Source of the DNA: JBGPTK01 sp963797765
Lineage (GTDB): Bacteria; Acidobacteriota; Terriglobia; Acidiferrales; UBA7541
Assembly (NCBI GenBank): GCA_963797765.1
Contig: CAWCQU010000004.1
Span: forward strand, 496,001 to 560,000
Direction: 5' to 3'
DNA: 64,000 nt
Shown: in pieces, positions 39,642 to 48,855 of the stretch
Layout: every line of letters begins with the position of its first letter
How positions within the stretch are numbered: the first letter of the stretch is position 1
Position numbers and translations under genes: made by a program
The notes under the pieces: model-generated
Databases searched by the model: none
Seen by the model: only the letters and a program-made list of their open reading frames with translations
Told to the model about the DNA's origin: nothing

Positions 39642-40544
39642 TTAGACAGCCCGGCTTCTCACGACTTCCTTCATGACCACCTCGTACTGCGACATCAATT
39701 CGCGTCTAAGTTTCGCAGCAACGCGCGGGTCGGGTGACTCATTTGGTGCCATTCGGCACTGCTGGATCGACTTCTCCAGGCTCGACAGGAACGCCTTGCA
39801 GGGCTCGCAGCCGTCCATGTGCTTTTCCAGTTCTTCACAAAGGGAATCATCAAGCTCGTCATCAAGGAAGTTGGAGAGTTCGGCGAACATTTCTTTGCAG
39901 TGCCGTTGGCGCGGCTGTGAGGAGAAGTGCATTTCTCCTGAGAATTTCGCAGTCAGGCGGCGCATACGATGCTGATCCTGTTTGGCGAGTTCCTTTCGCA
40001 CGAAAAGCCGCGCCCGGTGTAGCCGCACACGGATTGTCCCTGGCAGGAGCCCCGTGATCTCGGCGACATCCGCGTCGGACAACTCCTCCATGTCATGCAG
40101 GACAAGAATGAGGCGATAATCGGGCGGTAATTTCTTTACGGCTTCCCGGAGACGCTTCGCATTCTCGCGACGCAACAACGAGGTCTCGGGCGTCCCGTCG
40201 GGATAGCCCGATAGCTTTTGCAATTCCCGACGGTCGGGCATCAATTCTTCGAGGGAGAGATCTTCTTTGGGAGCAAATTTGCTCTTGCGTCTGCTCATCA
40301 GACAACGGTTCTTGGCAACCTTATAAAGCCAAACCATCAGAGCCTTGGGGCTGTCGAACTTTGGCAGGTTGGGGACCGACTTGAGAAGCACTTCCTGCAT
40401 GGTGTCTTCGGCATCTTGCCGCTGCCCGCAGACCTTCATGCTGAAGGAAAAGACTGCGTTCTGTAGCAATGCCAGCGCTTCTTCTAGAGACTTTTGGTCC
40501 TTGCGCCGGATTAGTTGAACGACTTGTTCGATCTCGGGCCGCAC
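39642..40544 (-). CDS. ECF sigma factor fused to a zinc-finger anti-sigma domain
   Basis: 300 residues. Region 2 lies at about residues 25-90 (DAEDTMQEVLLKSVPNLPKF, ALMVWLYKVAKNRCLMSRR) and region 4 at about 125-185 (LPPDYRLILVLHDMEELSDA, GLLPGTIRVRLHRARLFVR). A zf-HC2-type finger follows in the same chain: H215-C216, H242, C246 and C249. In usual systems the anti-sigma factor is a separate protein; here the inhibitor is covalently attached and no membrane helix follows, so a cytoplasmic redox or zinc switch is likely (inference). It converges on the Usp gene and may control the island's stress cargo. Confidence 0.85.
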   Translation of the reverse strand: MRPEIEQVVQLIRRKDQKSLEEALALLQNAVFSFSMKVCGQRQDAEDTMQEVLLKSVPNLPKFDSPKALMVWLYKVAKNRCLMSRRKSKFAPKEDLSLEELMPDRRELQKLSGYPDGTPETSLLRRENAKRLREAVKKLPPDYRLILVLHDMEELSDADVAEITGLLPGTIRVRLHRARLFVRKELAKQDQHRMRRLTAKFSGEMHFSSQPRQRHCKEMFAELSNFLDDELDDSLCEELEKHMDGCEPCKAFLSSLEKSIQQCRMAPNESPDPRVAAKLRRELMSQYEVVMKEVVRSRAV

Positions 40545-40644
40545 GGATTCAACTGTAGCACGTCAGACTGGATCTCAGATCCCTGGCCGAGGCTAACGGG
40601 CGAAGAAGAACGCGGGAAAATCTATGCGGAAAGTGAACAGAGTT

Positions 40645-40884
40645 TCAGAGAAGAGCCGCTTGGAGCTTTTGGCAAATCTCATCCCGATACAGCACTTCAA
40701 CACAAGCGATTTCCCCGGCGACAACGTCGAGTATGAGGATCCCTTCCTCGGGTGTCAGAGCCACATTCCGATGACCCGGGCCGAACCTGCCTTCTGGATT
40801 GGGTCTTGTGTAGAACGTAGCGCAAAAACCATCCCCGCAGCAGCATCGCTCCATACTCTTCAATCCCGACACCTGTGCAGCCAA
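40645..40884 (-). CDS. Small Cys-rich protein, start uncertain
   Basis: 79 residues from TTG 40884. It has ERCCCGDGFCATFYTRP, then GRFGPGHRNVALTPEEGILI and CVEVLYRDEI, a compact conserved-looking fold with four Cys in a row. The same frame stays open upstream to about 40993 with helical sequence (ELRQLLIEKGEPELAAQ) but no ATG or GTG, so the natural 5' end may be lost. Function unknown. Confidence 0.5.
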   Translation of the reverse strand: MAAQVSGLKSMERCCCGDGFCATFYTRPNPEGRFGPGHRNVALTPEEGILILDVVAGEIACVEVLYRDEICQKLQAALL

Positions 40885-41060
40885 TTCGGGTTCGCCCTTC
40901 TCGATGAGAAGTTGTCGAAGTTCAGTTGAGAACGAAGGGAGCCTGTCGGTTAGGAGCGGGCGTTTTTCTTTCTGTTGGTTCGTGGAATGATTCTGTCACT
41001 CGTGTTGAAGAGCGGAGTCGCTATTTTATTCACGGTGTCCAATCACTGTTTGAGCAGTTC

Positions 41061-41212
41061 TTATTCATCCTCGAAAATTCCAGCGAAGCTGGCATCTACC
41101 TGTGCCCTCGTCTTGGGGTCTTTCAGGTCGGCAAGACCGAGATACTGCACCAGGGTTTCCAACTTTTCAGACGGGAGAATTTTCGCTCGGAACTGTATCC
41201 AGTGTTGGCAAT
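41061..41212 (-). pseudogene. C-terminal fragment of an unrecognised protein next to attR
   Basis: Read on the minus strand, the frame gives HWIQFRAKILPSEKLETLVQ, then YLGLADLKDPKTRAQVDASF and FAGIFEDE to the stop at 41061. It has good protein character but opens right after an in-frame TAA and has no start. It is probably the tail of a gene from a former right end of the island. The rest of 40996-41290 holds nothing else convincing. Confidence 0.45.
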
Positions 41213-41292
41213 TTTACTTGATTTTTTAGCCTAAGACGCACTATGTTTGTCTTAGATGAACACCAAGGATTCGGGGGAAGTGGTAGCAAACA

Positions 41293-41323
41293 GTGGGTTT
41301 TAGCGGTTTTTATTGACTTTTCT
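41293..41323. repeat. Right terminal inverted repeat of the island
   Basis: The reverse complement reads AAAAGTCAATAAAAACCGCT then AAAACCCAC, matching the block at 16073-16101 with a few substitutions and gaps. A second shared motif, CCAGTGTTGGCAAT (41199-41212), is nearly the complement of TTGCCAGCACTG at 16108-16119. Confidence 0.6.
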
Positions 41324-41339
41324 TCAAGTGGCGATTCAC

Positions 41340-41360
41340 AATCCCCCCCTCTCCGCCATT
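41340..41360 (+). repeat. attR: distal copy of the tRNA-Ser 3' end
   Basis: Exact 21-bp match to 16048-16068 (ATCCCCCCCTCTCCGCCA in the middle). No tRNA body precedes it, so this is the displaced copy that marks the island's right edge. Confidence 0.92.
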
Positions 41361-41468
41361 CCTTCTGTCAGCGACCTGAGATATAGGCGACGGATGATAC
41401 CGGAGACATAGGTTACACTTTCCTTCTACCTTACGAGCGCTTGCGTGCCAGCGAAACTTCCGACCGCC

Positions 41469-42239
41469 CTAGTAACGAACGAAGAAGTAGAGTGACATCG
41501 CGAAGCCGGTGACGATCACCAGCCAGCGAACATTCTTCGGATTCATCCTCTGTGCATAATGAGCGCCGCCATATCCGCCAATGGATGCTCCCACGAGCAT
41601 CACCAGGGCCTGCGGCCAGAAAATCACTTTGGCCCAGATAAATGTAGCCAGCGCCACGGCATTGATCACGCTGACCACCAGCGTCTTGATTCCGTTCATG
41701 GCGTGAATGTTTTCAACACCCATCAGAGCGAGCAGGGCCAGCATCAGAATTCCCGCGCCCGCGCCAAAATATCCAATATAAATGGCGATCACCAGTTGCA
41801 GCAGCAACCCTGCAGCCATCCTTACGAAACCGAAACGTTTTTCGTGACCGCTCCGCTTCCGAACCCAGCGGGTTATGTAAGGGCTCACGACGAACAGCGA
41901 GGTGGCCACCAAGAGCAACCAGGGAATCAACCGCAGAAACGTGCTCTGGGGCGTGCTCAGAAGAATGTGTGCTCCCAGCAGACCTCCGAGCAAACCCGTG
42001 CCTACCAGCGGCAAAAGAATTCCGCTACGCTCCGCGGAAATCTCCCGCCAGTAGGATGCCGTGCTGGCCAGGGTTCCTGGCCACATCGCTGCGGTATTGG
42101 TGGCATTTGCGGGGATGGGCGGTACGCGCATAAAGAGCAGCGCGGGGAAAGAAATAAAGCTGCCTCCCCCGGCGACTGAATTCAGTGTGCCCGCAACAAG
42201 GGCGGCCAGAAACAGGAACGCGGATTGACCTGGGGACAT
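41469..42239 (-). CDS. TauE/SafE-family membrane permease
   Basis: 256 residues with about eight membrane segments, family length. N-terminal FLFLAALVAGTLNSVAGGGS, with the conserved G-GGGS turn, then FPALLFMRVPPIPANATNTA, and in the second half ISIGYFGAGAGILMLALLAL-like sequence (IYIGYFGAGAGILM). Members export sulfite, sulfonates or organic anions. First gene outside the right edge of the island; probably host backbone. Confidence 0.88.
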   Translation of the reverse strand: MSPGQSAFLFLAALVAGTLNSVAGGGSFISFPALLFMRVPPIPANATNTAAMWPGTLASTASYWREISAERSGILLPLVGTGLLGGLLGAHILLSTPQSTFLRLIPWLLLVATSLFVVSPYITRWVRKRSGHEKRFGFVRMAAGLLLQLVIAIYIGYFGAGAGILMLALLALMGVENIHAMNGIKTLVVSVINAVALATFIWAKVIFWPQALVMLVGASIGGYGGAHYAQRMNPKNVRWLVIVTGFAMSLYFFVRY

Positions 42240-42597
42240 GACCGAGAGTATCTCGCAACTTGCTTTGGATCAGTTTCGTTTTTTTGCTGGAGTATGCCGC
42301 CGAACGTTTCACAAATCGACGCACTGAATGTTGGCTGTTGCATCCGCTGATCGGTGATGTGATTTCGAGTGTGTAAGAAAAGAGGGGGTGTAGGTTTTGT
42401 TGTGACGAGCGACAGACTCTCGGCAAAGGAGCCTACACCCCGATGCGAGTGTCTATTTGACCCCACTTAACCAGATCTTCTACGCACGTCGTGTTTTGAT
42501 AGGGACAGCCGTTCAAGATAGTCAGCCGCACCGGTAGTGAACGGGAAGAATTGGAGCTGTTGCCGGAAGAACCGCGGACCGCCAAGTCGTGCCGATG
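42240..42597. other. Intergenic stretch with a spaced inverted repeat
   Basis: GGGGTGTAGG (42385-42394) is repeated inverted as CCTACACCCC (42432-42441) with a 37-bp spacer. No gene is supported. The pair could bound a small degraded element; it is too widely spaced and lacks a T tract for a terminator. Confidence 0.4.
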
Positions 42598-45066
42598 TTA
42601 TGGGCAGTTGACTACGGAGAGTGTTACCTGTTGGCTCTGACCAGAAGATGGTTGTGCCGAATCGCCTGCGCCCAAGGTTCCGGTGAAGGTACCAGTCACA
42701 TCGGGTGTGCCGCTGAATACTCCCGTGAAAGTGTCTGGATTAATCGCGGGCCAGGCAGGAGAGATGAATCCAAACCGAATCGGAGGAACACCTCCAGAGG
42801 TTTGTACCTGAAAGGAGTAAGGCTTGTTCACACAGGCATTGGGAAAGACCGCAGGACTGGAGATGACCAAGGGTTCCGCAATCTGGACGGTAAAATGAGC
42901 ACGAGCGGTTTGCGGGGGGTTTTCCGTGTCCGTCGCCCGAATCACGAATGTAAAGAGCCCATCGGCGGTAGCAACTCCGCTCAACAAGCCTGCTGAACTG
43001 AAAATCCAACCCGGCGGGAAAGCACCGCTATCAAGAGCCCAGGTGACGCTGGCCGTTCCACCCGTGGTTGTGAACTGCTGTTGGAAATTAACGCCGCGGG
43101 TGTAGCCTGCGGCTAGAGTCGAAGGAGAGATTGTGACCGGTTCGATCACTCCAGTGATGTTGAGCGCATAGATCATGTCCGGCCGCGCATCGCCTCGCCA
43201 GTCAAAAACGTGGAGGTAAAAAGTGAAGGCCGCGCTCGGATCGCCCGGCACCCTGAAATCGAGGGCGGAATCCGTAGTCGAAGGATCGATATCATCGTTC
43301 AGACACGGTGATTGGAACCCGGGACTGGTGCAGGTTTGGAGGCGGCTGCCGCCCTGGCCGAGAAGCTCGATCACGGTGTCCGGGGCATTGTAAGGCGCAT
43401 TGCGGCGAGCAATGGTTTCGACGTGAACTATGCTGCCGCCGCTGGCGATGAGCCTGTAGAAATCGGTATCGGGGTTGGGCGTTATGGCGTTAACGGGATC
43501 GATGTAGGGACTGATCGAGAACGAGAGAGGAGGAAATGGAACGTTCCCGGTGTTCCCCAGAGGGGTGGCCGTAGCGATGGAATCATTACGGCCGAGAGCC
43601 GGGCTGATGACGATGATAGCATCGGCCTTGTCAGACTGCGGTGGATTGCTGGAATCGACACCCACCACTTGGAAACTGTAAGCACCAACCTGCGCAGCGG
43701 TACCATCGATAAATCCCGTCGTGCTATCCAGATTTAATCCTGGCGGCAAATTACCGAAGTCGAGCGTAAAGGAATACGGGGGAGTGCCGCCCGACGCAGG
43801 GATTTGCGAATGATAAGGCTGATTGACCGGCGCTGGTGACAGCGGCGGCCCAAGTGAAACGAAGAATGGGCTTGGGGTGATCGTTATGGACGCGGCTTGC
43901 GCAACTACATACGGGGGAGTTCCGGAGTCGGTTGCCTGCACCACAAAATTGGACGTGCCGAGCTGGCGCGGAGTGCCCTGCACCGCGCCATTGGGGAAGA
44001 GATTGAGTCCCAAGGGCAAGTTTCCGGAAAGTATGGTCCAGGAAAAAGGGGGAGTTCCGCCGGACGCTCCGAAGCCGCTGCTAAAAGGCTTGTTTATGAA
44101 AACATTCGTAAGATTCGTAAAGATTTGCAATTGCTCGATGACGCCCACGAAGCTTTGAGCCGAATCACTTTGCGGGGTTGGATTGGAATCCGTCACGGTG
44201 ACTGTAATATTGAACGAGCCGCCATCCGTGGGAGTACCTGAAATAGTTCCGGTAGACGCATCCAGATTCAGTCCCGCTGGCAGAATTCCAGTAATTGACC
44301 AGTGATAGGGCGTGGTGCCGTCGACCGCGGCAAATGAGTCCGAGAATGGTTTGTTTTGCTCTGCGACTTTCAGTGAGGACTTCGTCAACGTCACATGAGA
44401 ATCGACTACGATCGTCACATTCATCGTGGCGATTTGGGGAATGGTTGAGTCCTTGGCCTGAATGGTAAAGGCGAAGGAACCGGTCTGACTCGGAACGCCC
44501 GAAATGCTCGCAAAGCTCGAATTGCCCTGGCTTACAGTCAACGTCAGGCCAGGCGGAAGTTGACCTGAAGAGATCGCCCAACTGGCGATGGCGCCATCCG
44601 CGTGCCCGGTAACCGAAAGAGAATAGGAAACATTGACATGAGCGGCGGTAGGAGCCACGGGATCGATCGTCAATTGGCTATAAACGAAAAACGTAAATGG
44701 TCTGGCTGCACTCGTTACGGAATCCGCAGCCTTGATGGTGGCGGTGTCGCCGAATCCGCTGGTGGGAATTCCGGAGATGATACCGGTTGTAGAATCCAGA
44801 GTCAGGCCAGTGGGCAATTGGCCAAAAGCGATGGTCCATGTGACAGGACCTGAATTGCCGGTGACTTGAAGAGGAAGGCTGAATGCTACGTTTTGGACAC
44901 AGTTGATCGTCGGATCGGTCAGGAACGTGATGACTTCCGATGGTGGTGGAGGCGGCGTAGGAGTAGGAGTGGTGGTTGCAGTCCCACCGCCACCGCCGCC
45001 ACATCCGGCCGGCAGGATCATCAAGAACACAACTCCCGACAGGCGAAGGAATGAGCGAAGGTTCAC
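42598..45066 (-). CDS. Lipoprotein with serial putative Ig-like (He_PIG) domains
   Basis: 822 residues. A lipoprotein signal (SGVVFLMILPAGCGGGGGG) is followed by a Thr/Pro linker and about eight repeats of the He_PIG pattern: 'G-x-LP-x-GL-x-L-x-x-x-TG-x-I-x-G-x-P', for example FGQLPTGLTLDSTTGIISGI and SGQLPPGLTLTV. A pre-peptidase-like segment with NPDTDFYRLIASGG (about residues 525-640) interrupts the series. Surface adhesion or substrate binding is likely. It overlaps the upstream protease gene by ATGA. Confidence 0.85.
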   Translation of the reverse strand: MNLRSFLRLSGVVFLMILPAGCGGGGGGTATTTPTPTPPPPPSEVITFLTDPTINCVQNVAFSLPLQVTGNSGPVTWTIAFGQLPTGLTLDSTTGIISGIPTSGFGDTATIKAADSVTSAARPFTFFVYSQLTIDPVAPTAAHVNVSYSLSVTGHADGAIASWAISSGQLPPGLTLTVSQGNSSFASISGVPSQTGSFAFTIQAKDSTIPQIATMNVTIVVDSHVTLTKSSLKVAEQNKPFSDSFAAVDGTTPYHWSITGILPAGLNLDASTGTISGTPTDGGSFNITVTVTDSNPTPQSDSAQSFVGVIEQLQIFTNLTNVFINKPFSSGFGASGGTPPFSWTILSGNLPLGLNLFPNGAVQGTPRQLGTSNFVVQATDSGTPPYVVAQAASITITPSPFFVSLGPPLSPAPVNQPYHSQIPASGGTPPYSFTLDFGNLPPGLNLDSTTGFIDGTAAQVGAYSFQVVGVDSSNPPQSDKADAIIVISPALGRNDSIATATPLGNTGNVPFPPLSFSISPYIDPVNAITPNPDTDFYRLIASGGSIVHVETIARRNAPYNAPDTVIELLGQGGSRLQTCTSPGFQSPCLNDDIDPSTTDSALDFRVPGDPSAAFTFYLHVFDWRGDARPDMIYALNITGVIEPVTISPSTLAAGYTRGVNFQQQFTTTGGTASVTWALDSGAFPPGWIFSSAGLLSGVATADGLFTFVIRATDTENPPQTARAHFTVQIAEPLVISSPAVFPNACVNKPYSFQVQTSGGVPPIRFGFISPAWPAINPDTFTGVFSGTPDVTGTFTGTLGAGDSAQPSSGQSQQVTLSVVNCP

Positions 45067-46451
45067 GCTGGCACTCCCGGCAGCAGAGGCGAATTGGGTT
45101 CACGCAAGAGGAATGGGATTTTCGGAAGTTCGAGCCGGACTTCGCCATCCTCGAAATTATCGAACCTGGGCGCCGTGTGATTCAGAATGAAGTTCAAGTT
45201 AGTGATCTGCTGCCCGGCCGAGACGGTGACCGGGTCGAATTGAGCCGGGTCGTCGAAAGCTGATTCGTAGTTGTGCCAATATTCGGCGCCAGATGCAACG
45301 AGCGCCGGCGGATCGAGGGGGCCGACGCTTGAACCACCGGTAAAATCTACATCGATGTTTTCCGTTTGAATTGTGTAGGTTCCCGGAGGAACGGGGATTT
45401 CGTAGTAACCGATTAGACCAGGATTGCGGCTGCCCAGAGAGCTTCCGTTGGTATTGTCACCCGTAATGGATTGACCCGGATTACCGGTGAAGCTGAAACC
45501 AGAGACAACCGAAACCGCGACACGCTTGGATTCGTCCATCGTGGTGGAGGGATCGTCCACGCGGCGCGCAACGACGTTCAGCCCCTGCACTGCTGAAATT
45601 CCATCCGAGAAATAAACGAATCCGCTGATGGTTCCGTAATTGGCTGCGAAAGTTGGGCCGGGATAGAGTTTCGAGATCCAGGCGGCATCGTCCGGGGACA
45701 AAATGGGCAAGCCAGCGGACTTTCGAGATTGGCAAAAGAGAACCGGAAACATAAGCGGCAGGCCCGCGAGTTCATCCACATTGCAGTTATTGACGGCGCC
45801 GTTCAGAAGAAGGTCAAGATTGATTTGTGAATGATCGAGTCCGGAGAAATGGCCGAGTTCGTGGGTGATTGCCTCATCGAATTGATCCGCGCTGATTTCG
45901 AAATTGTTTGTGCTGGGGCTCGAGACACCGTCTTGGAATTCTCCATTCAAAAGTACAAGTGCGGAGATGATGTGTCCCGCCTGCATATCCAGTGAACACG
46001 TGCCAGTGAAACCGATCACAAGTGGATCGATACCCAGCGCGCGGAGGAGTGAGCCATTGGCATCGAAAATGACCGGATTTTGCGCGCCCCCATTGCAACT
46101 GCCCTGAACGGTGTTCAAATCAGCAATCGTGGCCACGTGACCGCCGGGGATTCCGGTGATCGGTCCGGCATAGGAGTACGTAATGGATGTAGTGGGAACG
46201 GATTGCCAATTTTGGAAGAGGCTTTGCACACGGGCAAGTCCCTGAGCATTGCCAATTACGGTTAGGCCGGACGGACCCACGCTGAGAGGACCGGTGTCTA
46301 CGGTGTAGTGAACCGGAGAACCTGCCGGCCAGATAAAAGGCTGTCCCGATTGAGCCGCGGCGGGACCGGTGACATTGAGAGGACCGCCCGCCGAGGCGAG
46401 TCCGCTGATCAGCAGCGAGGAAAGAAACAGAGCGGCGAAGCGGCGCTTCAC
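45063..46451 (-). CDS. Secreted zinc metalloprotease-like protein (matrixin-type motif)
   Basis: 462 residues with a signal peptide (ALFLSSLLISGLASA). The metzincin motif HELGHFSGLDH (HExxHxxGxxH) occurs near residue 190 after DQFDEAIT, giving three zinc His and the catalytic Glu. The C-terminal half is beta-rich (GTISGFVYFSDGISAVQGLN), like a carboxypeptidase-regulatory-type or Ig-like domain. Middle gene of a three-gene secreted operon with ATGA overlaps on both sides. Confidence 0.82.
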   Translation of the reverse strand: MKRRFAALFLSSLLISGLASAGGPLNVTGPAAAQSGQPFIWPAGSPVHYTVDTGPLSVGPSGLTVIGNAQGLARVQSLFQNWQSVPTTSITYSYAGPITGIPGGHVATIADLNTVQGSCNGGAQNPVIFDANGSLLRALGIDPLVIGFTGTCSLDMQAGHIISALVLLNGEFQDGVSSPSTNNFEISADQFDEAITHELGHFSGLDHSQINLDLLLNGAVNNCNVDELAGLPLMFPVLFCQSRKSAGLPILSPDDAAWISKLYPGPTFAANYGTISGFVYFSDGISAVQGLNVVARRVDDPSTTMDESKRVAVSVVSGFSFTGNPGQSITGDNTNGSSLGSRNPGLIGYYEIPVPPGTYTIQTENIDVDFTGGSSVGPLDPPALVASGAEYWHNYESAFDDPAQFDPVTVSAGQQITNLNFILNHTAPRFDNFEDGEVRLELPKIPFLLREPNSPLLPGVPA

Positions 46452-47047
46452 TTGTTGCCTCCCGCCAGTGAAGTTATAGCGTCCTCGAGCGACTCGAGCG
46501 AAACCTGACCGGATGGCCCGGCCAACATGAATTGCACCTTTTGAGAAAATGTAACACCGCGATCCGAGGCTTTGCTCATGACTTGATTGAAGAGTCCGAA
46601 GTTCTCGCGGCCGTTTACAGCGAAAGCCTTGCCTTTGGCATCGCGCACAACACGGAAGCGTCCTTGATCGAGACCGACGGGACTTGTCAGTCCATATGCG
46701 GAAACAGGATTAAGGAATAGAAGAAGCTCGCCGGCCTTGCGATATCCTGCCATGTCGGCAGCATCGCGGGCATCCCACACGAACTGACGGAATGTGTAGG
46801 TGTCCGCCGCCTCGCCCTTCAGCACTCTTTGAACGGAGATCGTAACGACCACGGTCTTCAGATTCGAATACTTGGGGTGTGGCTCGATGACGGCGGAGAC
46901 CACGTGCCCGCGCAGAATTGTGCCTGCGCTTTGCACGAGTTGGTCAAGATCGGCGGGCGCTGTTTGAGCGCCTCGCTGAGCAAGTGCAGCGGCAACCGGA
47001 AAAAGAAGGCAAAAGACGAGCGCAATGGACGTAGAAATGCGCTTCAA
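46448..47047 (-). CDS. Exported protein of unknown function
   Basis: 199 residues with a signal peptide (IALVFCLLFPVAAALAQRG). The first third, DLDQLVQSAGTILRGHVVSA with VVVTISVQRVLKGEAADTYT, resembles short secreted proteins that accompany matrixin-like proteases in Acidobacteriota. First gene of the operon; its stop overlaps the protease start. Confidence 0.65.
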   Translation of the reverse strand: MKRISTSIALVFCLLFPVAAALAQRGAQTAPADLDQLVQSAGTILRGHVVSAVIEPHPKYSNLKTVVVTISVQRVLKGEAADTYTFRQFVWDARDAADMAGYRKAGELLLFLNPVSAYGLTSPVGLDQGRFRVVRDAKGKAFAVNGRENFGLFNQVMSKASDRGVTFSQKVQFMLAGPSGQVSLESLEDAITSLAGGNK

Positions 47048-47256
47048 GGGCCCGGCCTTTCGGACTCGTCTTAGGCAAATGGGCAGACACCAATCGTAAA
47101 GCGTAGGTTTCTCCCGAGTTCTGGAATATCCAGCTGCGAAAAAAGCAGAGGGAACATAAGGGGAATTAGTTCGCTTGTCAAGATACTAAACTAATAGAAC
47201 CAGGCAGGAATTCGTCGAGTTCATTGCTATTTCTTCGTTTCTGGTAAGCCTCTGAT
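47048..47256. other. Intergenic stretch
   Basis: Divergent region between the secreted operon and the greA-like gene. No gene is supported. Promoters for the minus-strand operon must lie here but none stands out. Confidence 0.4.
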
Positions 47257-47286
47257 TGCAGGGCTTTCCTTAAATCCTCTATAATG
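47257..47286 (+). promoter_or_regulatory. Sigma-70 promoter of the greA-like gene
   Basis: -35 TTGCAG (47257-47262), an 18-bp spacer and a perfect -10 TATAAT (47281-47286), 75 bp before the start codon. Confidence 0.65.
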
Positions 47287-47361
47287 AAAGAGAGCCTTGC
47301 CAAAAGCCTGCGGGACGTGCAAAGTCCTGAGGGGCGAAGTTTGGGCGGGAACTGACCGATA

Positions 47362-47838
47362 ATGGACATCACCAACAAAATCAAAGAAAAGCTCCAAGCC
47401 GAAATCAAAACATTGGAGTTCGAACTTCATAACGATCTTCCCAAGGAATTGATGAAGGCTCGGGCACATGGCGATCTGAAAGAAAACGCCGAATTCAAGT
47501 ATGCCAAGGAGCGCCAGTCGTATGTTTCCGCGCGGCTTGGCCAGCTCCACCAGCGGATGGCAGACCTGATGATGTTGAATCTAGACAACTTGCCGCCAGA
47601 CCGTGCCGCTTACGGTTCGCGCCTGAAACTTAAGGACTTGCAGAAGTCCCGTGAAATCGAGTACAAGCTGGTAACGACGGAAGAAGCGGACGCGTCCAAA
47701 GGATTGATTTCGACTACTTCGCCGATCGGAAAGGCCTTGATGGGGAAAAGAGCGGGAGACGAAGTTACGGTAATCACTCCCGCCGGAACAAAAGAATTTG
47801 AAGTCATCAATTTGAAAACGATTTACGAGGAAGACTGA
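47362..47838 (+). CDS. greA: Transcription elongation factor GreA/GreB family
   Basis: 158 residues. The N-terminal coiled coil carries ARAHGDLKENAEFKYAKERQ, with the acidic tip pair (D, E) that reaches into the polymerase secondary channel, and the C-terminal globular domain ends with STTSPIGKALMGKRAGDEVT. It rescues backtracked RNA polymerase by stimulating transcript cleavage. The order of domains and length are normal. Confidence 0.9.
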   Translation: MDITNKIKEKLQAEIKTLEFELHNDLPKELMKARAHGDLKENAEFKYAKERQSYVSARLGQLHQRMADLMMLNLDNLPPDRAAYGSRLKLKDLQKSREIEYKLVTTEEADASKGLISTTSPIGKALMGKRAGDEVTVITPAGTKEFEVINLKTIYEED

Positions 47839-47856
47839 TCGAGTGAACTGCTCCCG

Positions 47857-48570
47857 ATGACGATTGAATCCATCGGCCGTCCTTTCCGCTGGCTGCGCGA
47901 CAAAATCGCGACCGGCGTCGCCGCCACAGGTGTCCATCCGAATTTTCTTACCTGGATGATTCTTTTCTTTAATCTGTGGGCGGGAATTCTGTTCGCCTCG
48001 GGGCGGTTTGCAGCGGCTGGCGGCGTGATGATAGCCGCGTGTTTTTTTGACATCGTCGACGGCCCGGTGGCGCGGATTCAGGGCCGTGTTTCCGCATTCG
48101 GCGGATTTCTGGATTCCATTCTCGATCGTTACGCCGATTTGGTTATTTTCCTCGGCTTGCTAATCTACTACGCGCAAGTGAATCGATTCGGATACGCGCT
48201 GCTGGTAAGCGCGGGCATGGCGGGCGCCGTGATGGTCAGTTATGCGCAGGCTCGAGCGGAATCCTTGATCGGAGATTGCCGGATCGGTTTTTGGGAGCGC
48301 CCGGAACGGATTGTGCTGATGGTTCTGTGCGCGTTGAGCAATCGTATGCCGATCGCGCTGTGGCTGCTGGCGATTGGTCCAAACCTTACAGTGATCCACC
48401 GGATTGTCTTCACCTGGCAGCGTACGGAAGGACTCGCGAGGCAGCAACGGCGAGAACAGGTAATCCAGCTGAAACTGGTTCCGAAATTCGAGCCCGAGCC
48501 GCAACGGCAGCCGGAAACAATGCCCACCGCTCCCCGGGTGCTCACGCGCACTGCAGGTCACGGAGGATGA
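47857..48570 (+). CDS. CDP-alcohol phosphatidyltransferase
   Basis: 237 residues with several membrane helices. The active-site motif is complete: DIVDGPVARIQGRVSAFGGF followed by LDSILDRYAD (D-x2-DG-x2-AR-x8-G-x3-D-x3-D). Such enzymes join a CDP-linked lipid to an alcohol in phospholipid synthesis; the alcohol (inositol phosphate, glycerol phosphate or other) cannot be told. It begins 18 bp after the greA-like gene and overlaps the next gene by ATGA. Confidence 0.88.
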   Translation: MTIESIGRPFRWLRDKIATGVAATGVHPNFLTWMILFFNLWAGILFASGRFAAAGGVMIAACFFDIVDGPVARIQGRVSAFGGFLDSILDRYADLVIFLGLLIYYAQVNRFGYALLVSAGMAGAVMVSYAQARAESLIGDCRIGFWERPERIVLMVLCALSNRMPIALWLLAIGPNLTVIHRIVFTWQRTEGLARQQRREQVIQLKLVPKFEPEPQRQPETMPTAPRVLTRTAGHGG

Positions 48571-48842
48571 CCGTGGTCCCCGAATTGATCGGCTTGATCG
48601 GGACAATCGTTGCCTTTGCCGGGATGCATCTGCTCTGGCAATCTCGCAAGGAATTAATGTATTGGATCGAAACCTACCTGAAACTGTTTCGCGCTTCGCT
48701 CCAGCAGCCCGGAGCGCCACTGCCACGCACGGCAGTGGCGATGAACCGGCATCAGCGCGAGCACACCCTGCGGCTCCTGCTGGGCTGCGGACTCCTCTTC
48801 TTGCTCGGCCCAGCTTTGATCGTCCTGGGCCTGACGCTTTGA
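48567..48842 (+). CDS. Small membrane protein
   Basis: 91 residues; ATG 48567 directly follows CGGAGG and overlaps the phosphatidyltransferase stop. Two hydrophobic helices (LIGLIGTIVAFAGMHLLW and LLLGCGLLFLLGPALIVLGL) flank a basic amphipathic middle. Function unknown; coupling suggests a link to lipid synthesis. Confidence 0.65.
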   Translation: MTVVPELIGLIGTIVAFAGMHLLWQSRKELMYWIETYLKLFRASLQQPGAPLPRTAVAMNRHQREHTLRLLLGCGLLFLLGPALIVLGLTL

Positions 48843-48855
48843 TACCGGGATAACC

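Noticed and set aside
42385..42441. Spaced inverted repeat as an intrinsic terminator
   Set aside because: The loop would be 37 nt and there is no T run after the second arm.
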